A DNA stretch of 64,000 bases, taken from UBA2705 sp963977125. Its GTDB lineage: Bacteria > Pseudomonadota > Alphaproteobacteria > Micavibrionales > Micavibrionaceae. This document shows positions 35,401-43,049 of the stretch, piece after piece. The stretch is from positions 62,001 to 126,000 of the forward strand of contig CAXBNJ010000006.1 in the NCBI GenBank assembly GCA_963977125.1. The letters run 5' to 3'. Each line of letters opens with the position of its first letter. Position 1 is the first letter of the stretch. The notes beneath the pieces were generated by a model. It saw only the letters and a list, made by a program, of their open reading frames with translations, was not told the origin of the DNA and made no database searches. A program made the position numbers and the translations under genes.

Positions 35401-35806
35401 TACATATTCGGGTTTTATTGATGGTGATACTATAGACAGCATTAATGGCGTTACGAATTTCACCACTTCAGCGAGCTTGAAATCGGCGGGCGGGGCGTAT
35501 TCTATTACACCATCAGGCAGTTTAGGCTATGGGTATACGGGGACTTATGTTGAAGGGGTGTTAACAGTTAATAATGAAGTAATCACCGACATTATCCCCG
35601 ATTCTGTTAAAATCGGTATTACGCAGAAACCAAAGCCCGTCACCGTATCAGCTTTGGGTTCGACCAGCTCATCCAATACAGTTCTTAATGTGGTTGAGGC
35701 CAGCGCTTCTGATGATAATGGTGCAGATCAAGGTGACACACCCACCGACAGCACAACGAAAAGCTGCTTAGATTCAGTGATGGGCGCTGATTGCGTTTTC
35801 CATTAA
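32486..35806 (+). CDS. TpsA-like filamentous-haemagglutinin-type exoprotein with lectin-like insert
   Basis: An 1106-residue secreted adhesin-like protein. Long signal peptide 1-43 (VQSQA). The two-partner-secretion domain follows: LPSGGAIVAG, INWDSFNIG, EFHQPSSSALAVNRITG, ILGSLKANGQILVLDGNGVIFG; a right-handed beta-helix continues to about 445 (DGDGGRTIIWSDDTTEFRG, GTYLLDPADITI). Residues about 472-711 form a LamG/concanavalin-like insert (LLVWLDAND, WIDKSGNGND, GEVLVYDKGL, QYQAAKWGI). Further beta-helix repeats follow, then one MBG-type module (about 950-1031: TFTATYSGFIDGDTI, YSITPSGSLG), and a tail with two Cys. TpsB, the outer-membrane partner, is not nearby. ATG 32486 has GGAG eleven bases upstream; the TTG at 32453 has none. 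It is paralogous to the gene at 48856. Confidence 0.88.
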   Translation: MVVRALHMSRLSSQFSGRRLICNSASVMALIIGMTSFPVQSQALDNTALPSGGAIVAGEASFDYGTANELHVQQSTDRTVINWDSFNIGQDSLTEFHQPSSSALAVNRITGASIDPTQILGSLKANGQILVLDGNGVIFGENSIIDVGSLIATTGKVDTQKIMNGSAIEITDIGDTGFVINQGSINIKDAGLAAFVAPMVINNGVINAHLGRVQIGAASVATLDLYGDGLMELALDEGRTQTLVNNGLISANGGFVQIHAAAARDVVDNLVMNTGVITATTISQDETGKIILSAGGANKSDAQGISATIQAGVLDVSGYDAGETGGAVEVLGDLVVLESGSIIDASGYAGGGDIKIGGDYLGGGDTQTAMFTYVDDNAYLFNDAVIDGDGGRTIIWSDDTTEFRGNIYGRGGALSGNGGFTETSGKLNLLAQGYVDLTAENGDKGTYLLDPADITIYGNVDASFVSTDSTIDLNENLLVWLDANDATTVLDADGDNAETGTGGNNDGFSGVVSTWIDKSGNGNDVVGSATPTYTLNGLGEGMNSITLDGSDYFEKAGLNIDPNGEGFSFFGAFNYASGDGALVNWGRIDYNSLLLDHLEIHGTLFGKGTTPWVGLKDNQSFFGLSGADNENSLAYIYYDGAKQTYLEANGVKVYSSGTANNTTNTFRIGARRDVEDQYANGEYGEVLVYDKGLETEESNILEQYQAAKWGIALTAPGTGANEAEQAMAADGYGAFTTRYLERLSETADIVLQASDSITLDLQGDTLSLADDRNISLETTNGDITDLSSGTIQTNMLTDGGNISITAGGTGDINLGTTIFDTQNGGVVNLSAGGDVNVETTASLNLGNVTGTNVLIKANGTTSDVTLNDTVTSTAAGNSLIVAAGQDFFNNYGADALDAGAGRFLVYSSSPLTGSRGAQSFDFKRYDTNYDSYTPANVTESGDGFLYSIAPVITVTADDSTRDFNVSDPTFTATYSGFIDGDTIDSINGVTNFTTSASLKSAGGAYSITPSGSLGYGYTGTYVEGVLTVNNEVITDIIPDSVKIGITQKPKPVTVSALGSTSSSNTVLNVVEASASDDNGADQGDTPTDSTTKSCLDSVMGADCVFH

Positions 35807-35827
35807 GTGATTGCGGACGTTCTTAAT

Positions 35828-36727
35828 TTATGCTCGGCTGATTACTTGCGGTATTAATATTAGGCCGGCCTGTCCGTTGGCGGATACATCACCAGATTTA
35901 TGGATGCATATAGATTGGCGCGTTTTTTTATCGTCTAGATCTCTATATCTGGGGTGATTGTCTAGATTTCTAAGGTTTTTGGCGATAATTAATGCGCTGT
36001 CAGGGAAGCTCATTAAGTCCTTTTCTGCCGCATTTTTTGTGAATTTCTTTAAAACCAGCGTGTTTTCACGGTCTTTCTTACTGGCTTTGCCCCTTGATTT
36101 TCCTTTGGGACTAGGTTTCAAAGCGCCCCAAACGTCTTGTGAGACTTCGCCAATATAGGCTTGAGATGCGGCGCGGTTGGCATAGGGATACCACATAGCG
36201 GTTAGAACAGAATGATCAACATGCAAAAAAGGCGTGCGGCCCAAGGCGCCTTTAGGGGCAAATAATTGCCATGCACGCATAACAAAATCGTCACGTTCAA
36301 TATGCATATAGTCTTGAAAAATATCAGAAAAATCACTTATCGCTTGCAGCATTTTCCTGTGTAACTCACTGAGCGCCGCTGCGCTGAGTTGTTGATCTGC
36401 GGCCTTTAATTCTGCCGCGACAGAGTCTAAATCGAGAAGGGCGGGTTGTTGTCCTTGGCGTTTTAACGCTTCAAGCGAGGCCGCATCTGCCACATAGGTT
36501 ATTTGCCCCGGCGATATAAATTCTCTTTTAGGCTGATCTGGCGAGGTCCACCATTGCGCCAGCACATCGGTATCGGTATCGACGTTTTGTATCTCATTTG
36601 CCTCAAGCTTATAGCGCTCATTCACCACAATCGCCGCTTTGACTTTGTGGCTTTTGAGCAGTTGCACAGCATGCTTCGCGCTATGGGCAATAGGGTAGGC
36701 TGTTTGGTTTTTATAATATGTGGGCAT
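35828..36727 (-). CDS. Uncharacterised protein, possibly DUF1826-like
   Basis: A 299-residue cytoplasmic protein without signal peptide or membrane segments. The second half has TPFLHVDHSVLTAMWYPY (His-x-Asp-His), a basic low-complexity loop around 210-225 (PSPKGKSRGKASKKDR), then SFPDSALIIAKN, and ends ICIHKSGDVSANGQAGLILIP. An HVD element, a following strand, a GD/PD turn and a late H-K/R-S motif before a run of hydrophobic strands recall DUF1826 proteins and cupin-like oxygenases, where the two His and one Asp could bind metal. This resemblance is weak and from memory. DUF1826 genes are often zinc-regulated, and a zinc operon lies 6 kb away. It converges on TpsA1, with 21 bp between stops. 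Confidence 0.6.
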   Translation of the reverse strand: MPTYYKNQTAYPIAHSAKHAVQLLKSHKVKAAIVVNERYKLEANEIQNVDTDTDVLAQWWTSPDQPKREFISPGQITYVADAASLEALKRQGQQPALLDLDSVAAELKAADQQLSAAALSELHRKMLQAISDFSDIFQDYMHIERDDFVMRAWQLFAPKGALGRTPFLHVDHSVLTAMWYPYANRAASQAYIGEVSQDVWGALKPSPKGKSRGKASKKDRENTLVLKKFTKNAAEKDLMSFPDSALIIAKNLRNLDNHPRYRDLDDKKTRQSICIHKSGDVSANGQAGLILIPQVISRA

Positions 36728-36805
36728 GGGTCAGTATACTCTGATAATGGCTATCATAAAAATAATTGATTTAAAGCCTTTTTAACCGACCCATGAACAA
36801 TAAGA

Positions 36806-37585
36806 TTATTGCGCGGAAAACACCTGTTTAAGTAACTCTGTGGTTCTCTGTGCAGGGTTTTCGCGGATGGCGGCTTCTTCTTTGGCGACATAATAGAATA
36901 GGCCATCCATGGCTTTGTCGACAACATATGCATTGAGGTCCGTTTTAACAGTTTGTGTAAAAGGGATTTGGCTATATTTGCCGATGACTTGATCATAAGC
37001 GCGCACGGCGCCTGCTTCTGCAAGGGTTTGTTCGATCACAGGATAGATCTCTTTGGCCAGATCACCGCCCATTGTCTTGCGCAAATACGCTGTCGCGGCA
37101 TCATTCGGACCAGATAAAATGCTTGTCGCGTCATCAATCGTCATGCTTGAAATCGCAGCAAAGAATAACTCTTTAGCTTTTGGCGCGGCCTTTTCTGCGG
37201 CGACATTTAGACGGGTTTCAAGATCTGCGGTCAATGAGTTTAGACCCATTTTAGATAATGTGGCATCAACAACCGACAGCGTTTGTGGCAGCGGAATATG
37301 AATTTTATCATCAAGGTTAAACGCATTTTCTGTGCCGAGTTGCTTTGTGACTTTTTCAGCGCCAATACGCAAAGCCTCTTTCAGGCCTGCACCTATTTCA
37401 CTGCTTGATAAGCTTGATGCGGTTGCGCTGCCGACAGAGCCAACCGCTTTTTGGCCTGCTTCACTTTTGATAACCGCAGTGGCTTTTTCCCACCATCCTT
37501 GTGCGGCGGCTTCATTCAAAGGCATAAACGTCGATGATAAGAGGGCCGCAGTGATGAGGATACGTAAATTGGAATTGGCAGACAT
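36806..37585 (-). CDS. Exported DUF4197 protein
   Basis: A 259-residue predicted periplasmic protein with a signal peptide of about 28 residues (NEAAA). It matches the DUF4197 family: GAGLKEALRIGAEKVTKQLG near the start of the domain, IHIPLPQTL, MTIDDATSILSGPNDAATAYLRKTM (about 148-172) and the C-terminal YVVDKAMDGLFYYVAKEEAAIRENP followed by TELLKQVF. The fold is all-helical; function is unknown. It is intact and of family-typical length. The neighbours give no clue: the DUF1826-like gene lies 78 bp downstream on the same strand, topB is divergent 208 bp away. Confidence 0.85.
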   Translation of the reverse strand: MSANSNLRILITAALLSSTFMPLNEAAAQGWWEKATAVIKSEAGQKAVGSVGSATASSLSSSEIGAGLKEALRIGAEKVTKQLGTENAFNLDDKIHIPLPQTLSVVDATLSKMGLNSLTADLETRLNVAAEKAAPKAKELFFAAISSMTIDDATSILSGPNDAATAYLRKTMGGDLAKEIYPVIEQTLAEAGAVRAYDQVIGKYSQIPFTQTVKTDLNAYVVDKAMDGLFYYVAKEEAAIRENPAQRTTELLKQVFSAQ

Positions 37586-37720
37586 GATGTTCTCTATTCT
37601 ATAAATCTAAGGACTGAATTTCAGGGTAATTATCCATAGCTAATAGCTATGAGTCAATCATTCTCAAATTTTATGCGGGGTTAAGTTTGATAACTGGGCA
37701 AGATAGACTTAAACATTAGC

Positions 37721-37741
37721 GGTGATCTATGTATGATCACC
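37721..37741. promoter_or_regulatory. Inverted repeat upstream of topB
   Basis: GGTGATC (37721-37727), 7-base spacer, GATCACC (37735-37741): perfect arms, 53 bases before the topB start codon. It suits a dimeric repressor site or a leader stem-loop. Confidence 0.35.
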
Positions 37742-37793
37742 ATCTGCTTTCACAGATATAATAGTGACGATTAATAACGAGAGAGAAAACCAT

Positions 37794-40070
37794 ATGCGGG
37801 TTTTTATTGCGGAAAAACCAGAATTAGGCCGCGCCATTGCTGAGGCTTTAGGCGGCGGCAGCCGACAAGATGGCTTTATTCGCTGCGGCAGTGGCGATAT
37901 TGTGACATGGTGTTTTGGTCATTTATTAACCCTGACCGACCCTGAAGATCATGACCCAAGCGCTTCTATGTGGACGATGAACAGCTTGCCGCTGCGCTGG
38001 CCCGTGCAGCATAAACCGATAGATGGTAAGTCTGCGCAAATCAATATAATCAAGACTCTAACGAATGACGCAAGCGAAATCATCCATGCCGGTGACCCTG
38101 ATGATGAAGGGCAGCTTTTGGTTGATGAGGTTTTGGACTATATCGGCAATAAAAAGCCTGTAAAACGCATATTAATTAACGATCTGAATAAGAAAATTGT
38201 TCAAAAAGCATTGGCGACAATGCGCGATAATAGTGAGTTTTTTGGCATGTATCAAAGCGCCTTGGCGCGCTCGGTCTCAGATCAGCTCTATGGCTATAAC
38301 TTAACCCGCGCTTATACAATTGCTGGGCGCGCAGGTGGGGTAGACCAGGTTTTATCGGTTGGGCGCGTACAGACCCCTATATTAGGCTTGGTGGTGCGCC
38401 GCGACCGCGCACATGAAAATCATAATGCGCATTTTTATCATGATATAAACGCTATTGTCAGCGATAAAGAAAAAGAGTTCCGTGCTAAATATCGCCCTGC
38501 AGAAGGGGTGAATGTCGATAAAAAAGGCCGTCTTCTTGATGGGGATCTCGCCCAAGAGATTTGCACAGCAATAAAAGATCAGCCCGTATCAGATAAGACG
38601 ATTAATAAAGAAGATAAAGAATCCGCCGCGCCGCTGCCCTATAATTTGCTTAATTTACAAATTGATGCGTCACGTAAATTCGGCTATGCGCCTGATAAAA
38701 CGCTGAAATTAACGCAAACACTCCGGGAAAAACACCGCCTTATTACTTATAACAGAAGTGATTGCCAATATTTATCTGATGAGCATCATGATGATGCGCC
38801 GCGCGTCCTTGATGCCATTGCCAAAACGGCGCCTGTTTTAGCCAAAGCCGCAGGCTCAGGCGATCCGGCAATAAAAAGCCGCGCATTTAATTCCAAAAAT
38901 GTCAGCGCTCACCACGCGATTATACCCACGGAAAAAACCGCCGATTTATCGCGCTTAGAAGATGGCGAAGCAAAGCTTTATTTGCTTATAGCCCGTGCCT
39001 ATATCGCGCAATTCTTCCCCAAATATGGCTATTGCCAAACAACGATTGATTTAACCATTGCTGGCTATGATTTTCGCTCCACAGCACGCGTGACAACGGT
39101 GGAGGGCTGGAAGAAGCTCTATAGACAAGATAAAGATAATGACGCGATAGAAGACGATGCCGCGCATGGCGGCGGTGAAAATCTTGATTGGGTTATGCCC
39201 GAGTCCGAGCTGTTCTGCCGTGATATAGATAATATTAAAAAAGAAACAAAGCCGCCTGCGCCTTATACTATGGCGGCCTTGCTTAAGGATTTAACGCGGG
39301 TTTCTAAATATATTACAGACCCGAAAATCAAAAAATTACTGCTGGCTAAAGACCAAGATAAAAAAGGCGAGCAAGGCGGCATTGGTACGCCCGCGACCAG
39401 AAGTGCGATTATTGCGCAGTTAATCAATCGCGGTTTTATTAGCGAGAAGAAGAAAAAAGTCACCAGTACAACGCTTGGCCGTGAATTTCATGATTTACTG
39501 CCCGAGGCCGCGACATCCCCAAATATGACAGCCCTATGGCACGAACAACAACAAGAAATCAAAGAAGGGCGTTTGACGATGCTTGGTTTTGTTGATGGCA
39601 TTGCTGAACACGTTGCCAAAGAAATCGACAATATCAAAACGGGCGGCTTAAAAATTGTCGCCACCAATCTGCCGAAATGCGGCGTCTGTGATACGGGGTA
39701 TTTACGCCGTAAGAAGGGCAAAAAAGGCTTTTTCTGGGGCTGTGGCAGTTACCCTGAATGCGGCGCGATTTACCAAGATAAACGCGGCAAACCAATGTTG
39801 GACGAAGAACCTCACGTCACCCCCGCACCATCCGCAGACCATCTTTGCCCTGATTGCAACAAAGGCCTAATACGCCGCCCTGCGAAGAGCAAGGGCAATT
39901 TTTGGTGGGGCTGTAGCGGCTTCCCCGCATGCACGTTCAGAGCTTTTGATAAGAATGGTAGCCCTGTATTGATTAAACCGCAGGAAAACGCGGCTGAGAG
40001 CGAGACTAAGGCGAAGCCTCAAGCTCAGACTCAAACCCAAAATCAGAACCAACCCCCACCCAAAGAGTGA
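37794..40070 (+). CDS. topB: DNA topoisomerase III
   Basis: A 758-residue type IA topoisomerase that decatenates and relaxes DNA by single-strand passage. The toprim domain begins MRVFIAEKPELGRAIAEALGG and contains HAGDPDDEGQLLVDEVL (acidic metal-binding cluster). The active-site Tyr319 lies in LITYNRSDCQYL, as in E. coli TopB. SAHHAIIPT and GGIGTPATRSAII are further family motifs. The C-terminus has two CxxC...CxxxxxC zinc ribbons (CGVCDTG...GCGSYPECG and CPDCNKG...GCSGFPACT), then a Gln/Pro/Lys-rich tail. ATG 37794 is chosen because the family N-terminus starts exactly there; a GTG ten codons upstream adds unconserved residues. It stands alone on its strand; an inverted repeat lies upstream. 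Confidence 0.95.
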   Translation: MRVFIAEKPELGRAIAEALGGGSRQDGFIRCGSGDIVTWCFGHLLTLTDPEDHDPSASMWTMNSLPLRWPVQHKPIDGKSAQINIIKTLTNDASEIIHAGDPDDEGQLLVDEVLDYIGNKKPVKRILINDLNKKIVQKALATMRDNSEFFGMYQSALARSVSDQLYGYNLTRAYTIAGRAGGVDQVLSVGRVQTPILGLVVRRDRAHENHNAHFYHDINAIVSDKEKEFRAKYRPAEGVNVDKKGRLLDGDLAQEICTAIKDQPVSDKTINKEDKESAAPLPYNLLNLQIDASRKFGYAPDKTLKLTQTLREKHRLITYNRSDCQYLSDEHHDDAPRVLDAIAKTAPVLAKAAGSGDPAIKSRAFNSKNVSAHHAIIPTEKTADLSRLEDGEAKLYLLIARAYIAQFFPKYGYCQTTIDLTIAGYDFRSTARVTTVEGWKKLYRQDKDNDAIEDDAAHGGGENLDWVMPESELFCRDIDNIKKETKPPAPYTMAALLKDLTRVSKYITDPKIKKLLLAKDQDKKGEQGGIGTPATRSAIIAQLINRGFISEKKKKVTSTTLGREFHDLLPEAATSPNMTALWHEQQQEIKEGRLTMLGFVDGIAEHVAKEIDNIKTGGLKIVATNLPKCGVCDTGYLRRKKGKKGFFWGCGSYPECGAIYQDKRGKPMLDEEPHVTPAPSADHLCPDCNKGLIRRPAKSKGNFWWGCSGFPACTFRAFDKNGSPVLIKPQENAAESETKAKPQAQTQTQNQNQPPPKE

Positions 40071-40172
40071 TGCCCTGCAGGCGTTGACAACCAAAAGGTT
40101 TAAACTTAAGCTGCAACTCGCGTTGTTCGGCGTGTGTAAACCTACGCTGAGAAAAAATACAGGACATATAAA

Positions 40173-41033
40173 ATGACAAAATTGGCCCTATTTTTCCTTA
40201 ATTTTATCCTTGTCTTTTCAATGAGCATTAACGTTGCTCATTCATGTGCCTTTGGCGTAAATTCTCATAAAACAGATATAGAGGAGAGCGCGGCAATTTT
40301 TATTGGTCAGCCGATTAATTGTAGCTTAGATGATGAGTATTATAGCTTCTTAGTCTTAAAGAACTATAAGGGGCCTAAAATGGCCAAATACCAAACAAAC
40401 ATAACCTGTAATATAGTACTGGAAGGTCAATCATACTTGATTTATGGGCGGAGTGATAACCCATCTAAGGGAGAGATAAGCACATCAACAGGGTGGAGCT
40501 GCTCCAAAGGAATGTATCTTCTTAATATCGTACCTAAAAGAATACAGCAAAGAGCTTTCATTAAATTACCGTATGTCTACAGCAGGATTTTGGAGTTGCG
40601 GTTAGACCGTCTTACGGCCGCCGCCTCAACTATTAGTGACAAGGACCGACAGTCTAGAGAGTATAGAATTAACAGAACCCATTTTCGCGTGCCTGAGAAT
40701 TTTAAATACTGGCGTTATAGCGGGACAAATAAAACCCCTGTGCTTACGTTTATTGTGAATTCACGAACATTCGAAGGCGGAACAAGGATTGATTTAGATT
40801 CAGAAGATTTTTTAAAAATCAACATTGCCGATATAAATGCCCCGATTATGAAATGGCGAGACTGTAATGATAATGAATCCCTTCGGTGTACAACTGATAT
40901 AGAAGTATCAGATAAAATAAGAGCATATATATCTTATAAAAAAGAAACAGGCCCTGTTGATCAGGGTGTGAAAGATAAGGTCAGTGCTCTTATTACGAGC
41001 ATGGTCGTTGAGCATGAAAAGAAGCCAGAATAA
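40173..41033 (+). CDS. Secreted protein with TIMP/netrin-like (NTR) domain features
   Basis: A 286-residue exported protein; signal peptide 1-24 (NVAHS) leaving Cys25 at or near the mature N-terminus. Residues 25-125 have the NTR/TIMP pattern: starting Cys, AAIFIGQPINC, FLVLKNYKGPK, TCNIVLEGQSYLIYG and ISTSTGWSCSKG, with Cys spaced as in these domains. The site around Cys25 (AHSC) is a poor lipobox, so signal peptidase I cleavage is likelier. The remaining 160 residues match nothing I know. In animals the fold blocks metalloproteases; bacterial versions are uncharacterised. Slightly AT-richer and Lys/Ile-richer than its neighbours. It lies 102 bp after topB and converges on the AhpC/TSA gene. 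Confidence 0.65.
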   Translation: MTKLALFFLNFILVFSMSINVAHSCAFGVNSHKTDIEESAAIFIGQPINCSLDDEYYSFLVLKNYKGPKMAKYQTNITCNIVLEGQSYLIYGRSDNPSKGEISTSTGWSCSKGMYLLNIVPKRIQQRAFIKLPYVYSRILELRLDRLTAAASTISDKDRQSREYRINRTHFRVPENFKYWRYSGTNKTPVLTFIVNSRTFEGGTRIDLDSEDFLKINIADINAPIMKWRDCNDNESLRCTTDIEVSDKIRAYISYKKETGPVDQGVKDKVSALITSMVVEHEKKPE

Positions 41034-41078
41034 TGAGTTATTTAAAATTAATATTGTTCTGTATTTTAATCTCTGGTG

Positions 41079-41621
41079 TCACGCTTTGAAAGTGCCTCTC
41101 GCGGGATAGTTTTTGTCTTTAATAAAATTGATGGCATTTAGAATGTCAGCACAATGCGGGCGTGCAAAAGGCATGGTCTGTATAGAGGCGGAATAGATCG
41201 TGCCATCGGCTTGGATCAAAAATAAACTCGGTTCAGAAAATAAAAGCGGCTCTGTCAGCGCGGGCGGTTTTTTCTCTACTCTTTCAGACAAGAATAAACC
41301 CCATTGCTCGGCAGTGTCTTGGCTGAGGCCATAACCAATATTAATGTTCGGTATATCCCATTCATTACGCGTGCGCTGTGCGCGCTCTTCACTATCCATA
41401 CTCACCGCAATTATGCTGACGCCAATTTCTTCAAATCGAGCATAATAGCTTTGCAGCTCTTCTAATTGCTGTTTACATTTTGGGCAATGTAGACCGCGAT
41501 AGAAAACAATCATGGTAAAGGTCTCTGGCGATTGTTCATGGAGATCCCATGACGGGGCGGCGAGTGTAGAAAGCTGTAATACTGGCGCTTTACTGCCGGG
41601 TAATAGTGTTGAATGGGACAT
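41079..41621 (-). CDS. AhpC/TSA-family peroxiredoxin-like protein
   Basis: A 180-residue thioredoxin-fold protein. FYRGLHCPKCKQQLEEL holds Cys46 and Cys49 as a CPxC pair on the first helix; EEIGVSIIAVSMDSEERAQ and GLSQDTAEQWG follow, then SEPSLFLIQADGTIYSAS. This is the AhpC/TSA-like branch usually annotated peroxiredoxin-like; the Arg-Gly-Leu-His-Cys sequence replaces the PxxxTxxC of classical peroxiredoxins, so peroxide reduction is likely but unproven. Several in-frame ATG lie upstream; 41621 is chosen since the family N-terminus starts close to it and a weak AGAAAG site precedes it. It converges on the NTR-like gene with 45 bp between stops and is divergent from the hydrolase gene. Confidence 0.8.
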   Translation of the reverse strand: MSHSTLLPGSKAPVLQLSTLAAPSWDLHEQSPETFTMIVFYRGLHCPKCKQQLEELQSYYARFEEIGVSIIAVSMDSEERAQRTRNEWDIPNINIGYGLSQDTAEQWGLFLSERVEKKPPALTEPLLFSEPSLFLIQADGTIYSASIQTMPFARPHCADILNAINFIKDKNYPARGTFKA

Positions 41622-41874
41622 AGGAATCTTTCTTGTCATATGTTGTTTGCAATACATATAGTTTGAACTTAACGCTTATGAATATCTATTCGCGCGCTAA
41701 GATGTATCGGTTACATTCTAAATTTGCATTTCTTATAAAAATAAAGGCGGCTGAATCTTTTGACGTGCCACCATTTAGGGGGTAGCATCGCCCTCAATAG
41801 TCAGAATAAAATGATTCTGCAGTCAAAAAATTTTAGCCAAATCTAGTTACATCAAGTGTTAGGAAGTATGAGTT

Positions 41875-42912
41875 ATGAGACAAAAAATAGCGTTGTTTAT
41901 TATGGGGCTTATTGGGGCTTTTGGTTTCCTTGTGAGCGCGCCGCATTCAGGCTATGCCAATGAAGCCGCTGCGGGGGATGAAAACTCTTCATATACTCAG
42001 TCCCTAGAACACTATGAATACCCATTTGCTGTTGAGCGTTTTATATTTCAATCTCAGGGGCAAGAATTGGATATGGCCTATATGTATCTGCCCGCCACGA
42101 AGCCAGAAAAAGGGGTTGTTACGCTGCTGCATGGTAAGAACTTTAATGCGGCATATTGGGCACAAACAGCGCTGTCTTTAAATGCATCTGGTTATGGCGT
42201 TTTGATGCCAGATCAAATTGGTTTTGGTAAGTCGTCAAAACCAACGAATTATCAATATAGCTTTGAAGCGCTGGCGCTAAACACTAAAAACCTTTTGGCG
42301 CATTTGGATATTCAATCATCATTGGTGCTTGGCCATTCTATGGGCGGTATGCTGGCATCGCGCTTTGCTTTACTGTACCCAGAGCTTACAACGAAACTTA
42401 TTCTTGTAAACCCGATCGGTTTGGAAAATTATTTACACTATGTCGAGTATAAAGACATTGATTTCTTCTATAAGAATGAATTGGCGCAACAGCCGCAAAA
42501 AATCATTAATTACCAAAAGAAAAACTATTATGATGGCGCGTGGAATACACAATATGCGGCCTTAACAACGCCTTTAATTGGTTGGGTTAATGGCCCTGAT
42601 TGGCCTGTTTTGGCGCAAGTGAGTGCACGGAGCTATGATATGATTTTCACAGGTCCTGTGATTGAAGAATTTAGTGATTTTGTCATGCCTGTATCCCTTA
42701 TTCTCGGTACGCGTGACCGCACGGGCCCTGGGCGCAATTGGATGAAGGCCGGCGTGGATTATGAATTAGGCCGCTATGACCTGTTAGGCGCACAAATCAG
42801 GAAACGTAACCCGAATATCAATGTTATAGAGCTGGATGGTTTAGGCCATTTGCCGCAAATTGAAAACTTCACGCGTTTCCAAAAATCACTTGAACAAGCG
42901 CTTACACAATAA
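41875..42912 (+). CDS. Exported alpha/beta hydrolase
   Basis: A 345-residue alpha/beta-hydrolase-fold protein with a signal peptide of about 28 residues (SGYA), so it acts in the periplasm. The oxyanion region is LLHGKNFNAAYW, the nucleophile is Ser155 in GHSMGGM, the acid is probably the Asp in LGTRDRTGPGRNW, and the catalytic His lies in LDGLGHLPQIENF. The triad is complete. Similar proteins are annotated as esterases, haloalkane dehalogenase-like or epoxide hydrolase-like; Ser rather than Asp as nucleophile excludes the latter two, leaving esterase or lipase. Substrate is unknown. It has its own promoter region of about 250 bp and no obvious operon partner. Confidence 0.87.
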   Translation: MRQKIALFIMGLIGAFGFLVSAPHSGYANEAAAGDENSSYTQSLEHYEYPFAVERFIFQSQGQELDMAYMYLPATKPEKGVVTLLHGKNFNAAYWAQTALSLNASGYGVLMPDQIGFGKSSKPTNYQYSFEALALNTKNLLAHLDIQSSLVLGHSMGGMLASRFALLYPELTTKLILVNPIGLENYLHYVEYKDIDFFYKNELAQQPQKIINYQKKNYYDGAWNTQYAALTTPLIGWVNGPDWPVLAQVSARSYDMIFTGPVIEEFSDFVMPVSLILGTRDRTGPGRNWMKAGVDYELGRYDLLGAQIRKRNPNINVIELDGLGHLPQIENFTRFQKSLEQALTQ

Positions 42913-43049
42913 ACGCTAGGCTGACGCGTTGAAGGGATATTGACCTTATCTTGACTTTAGACAAAGACAAGAGGGCGCGCCTTGGCTTAAAGTATCATGC
43001 GCGGTAAGAGTAATGCGTTCAAAATAACAAATTTGAAAAAGGGTGTTTC

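Noticed and set aside
37764..37793. GTG start for topB
   Set aside because: The family N-terminus (MRVFIAEKPE) starts exactly at ATG 37794; the extra ten residues are unconserved.
41700..41874. Possible small RNA or tRNA-like fold between the AhpC/TSA and hydrolase genes
   Set aside because: Only short stems such as AGAAT/ATTCT are found; no cloverleaf, no T-loop sequence, no terminator.
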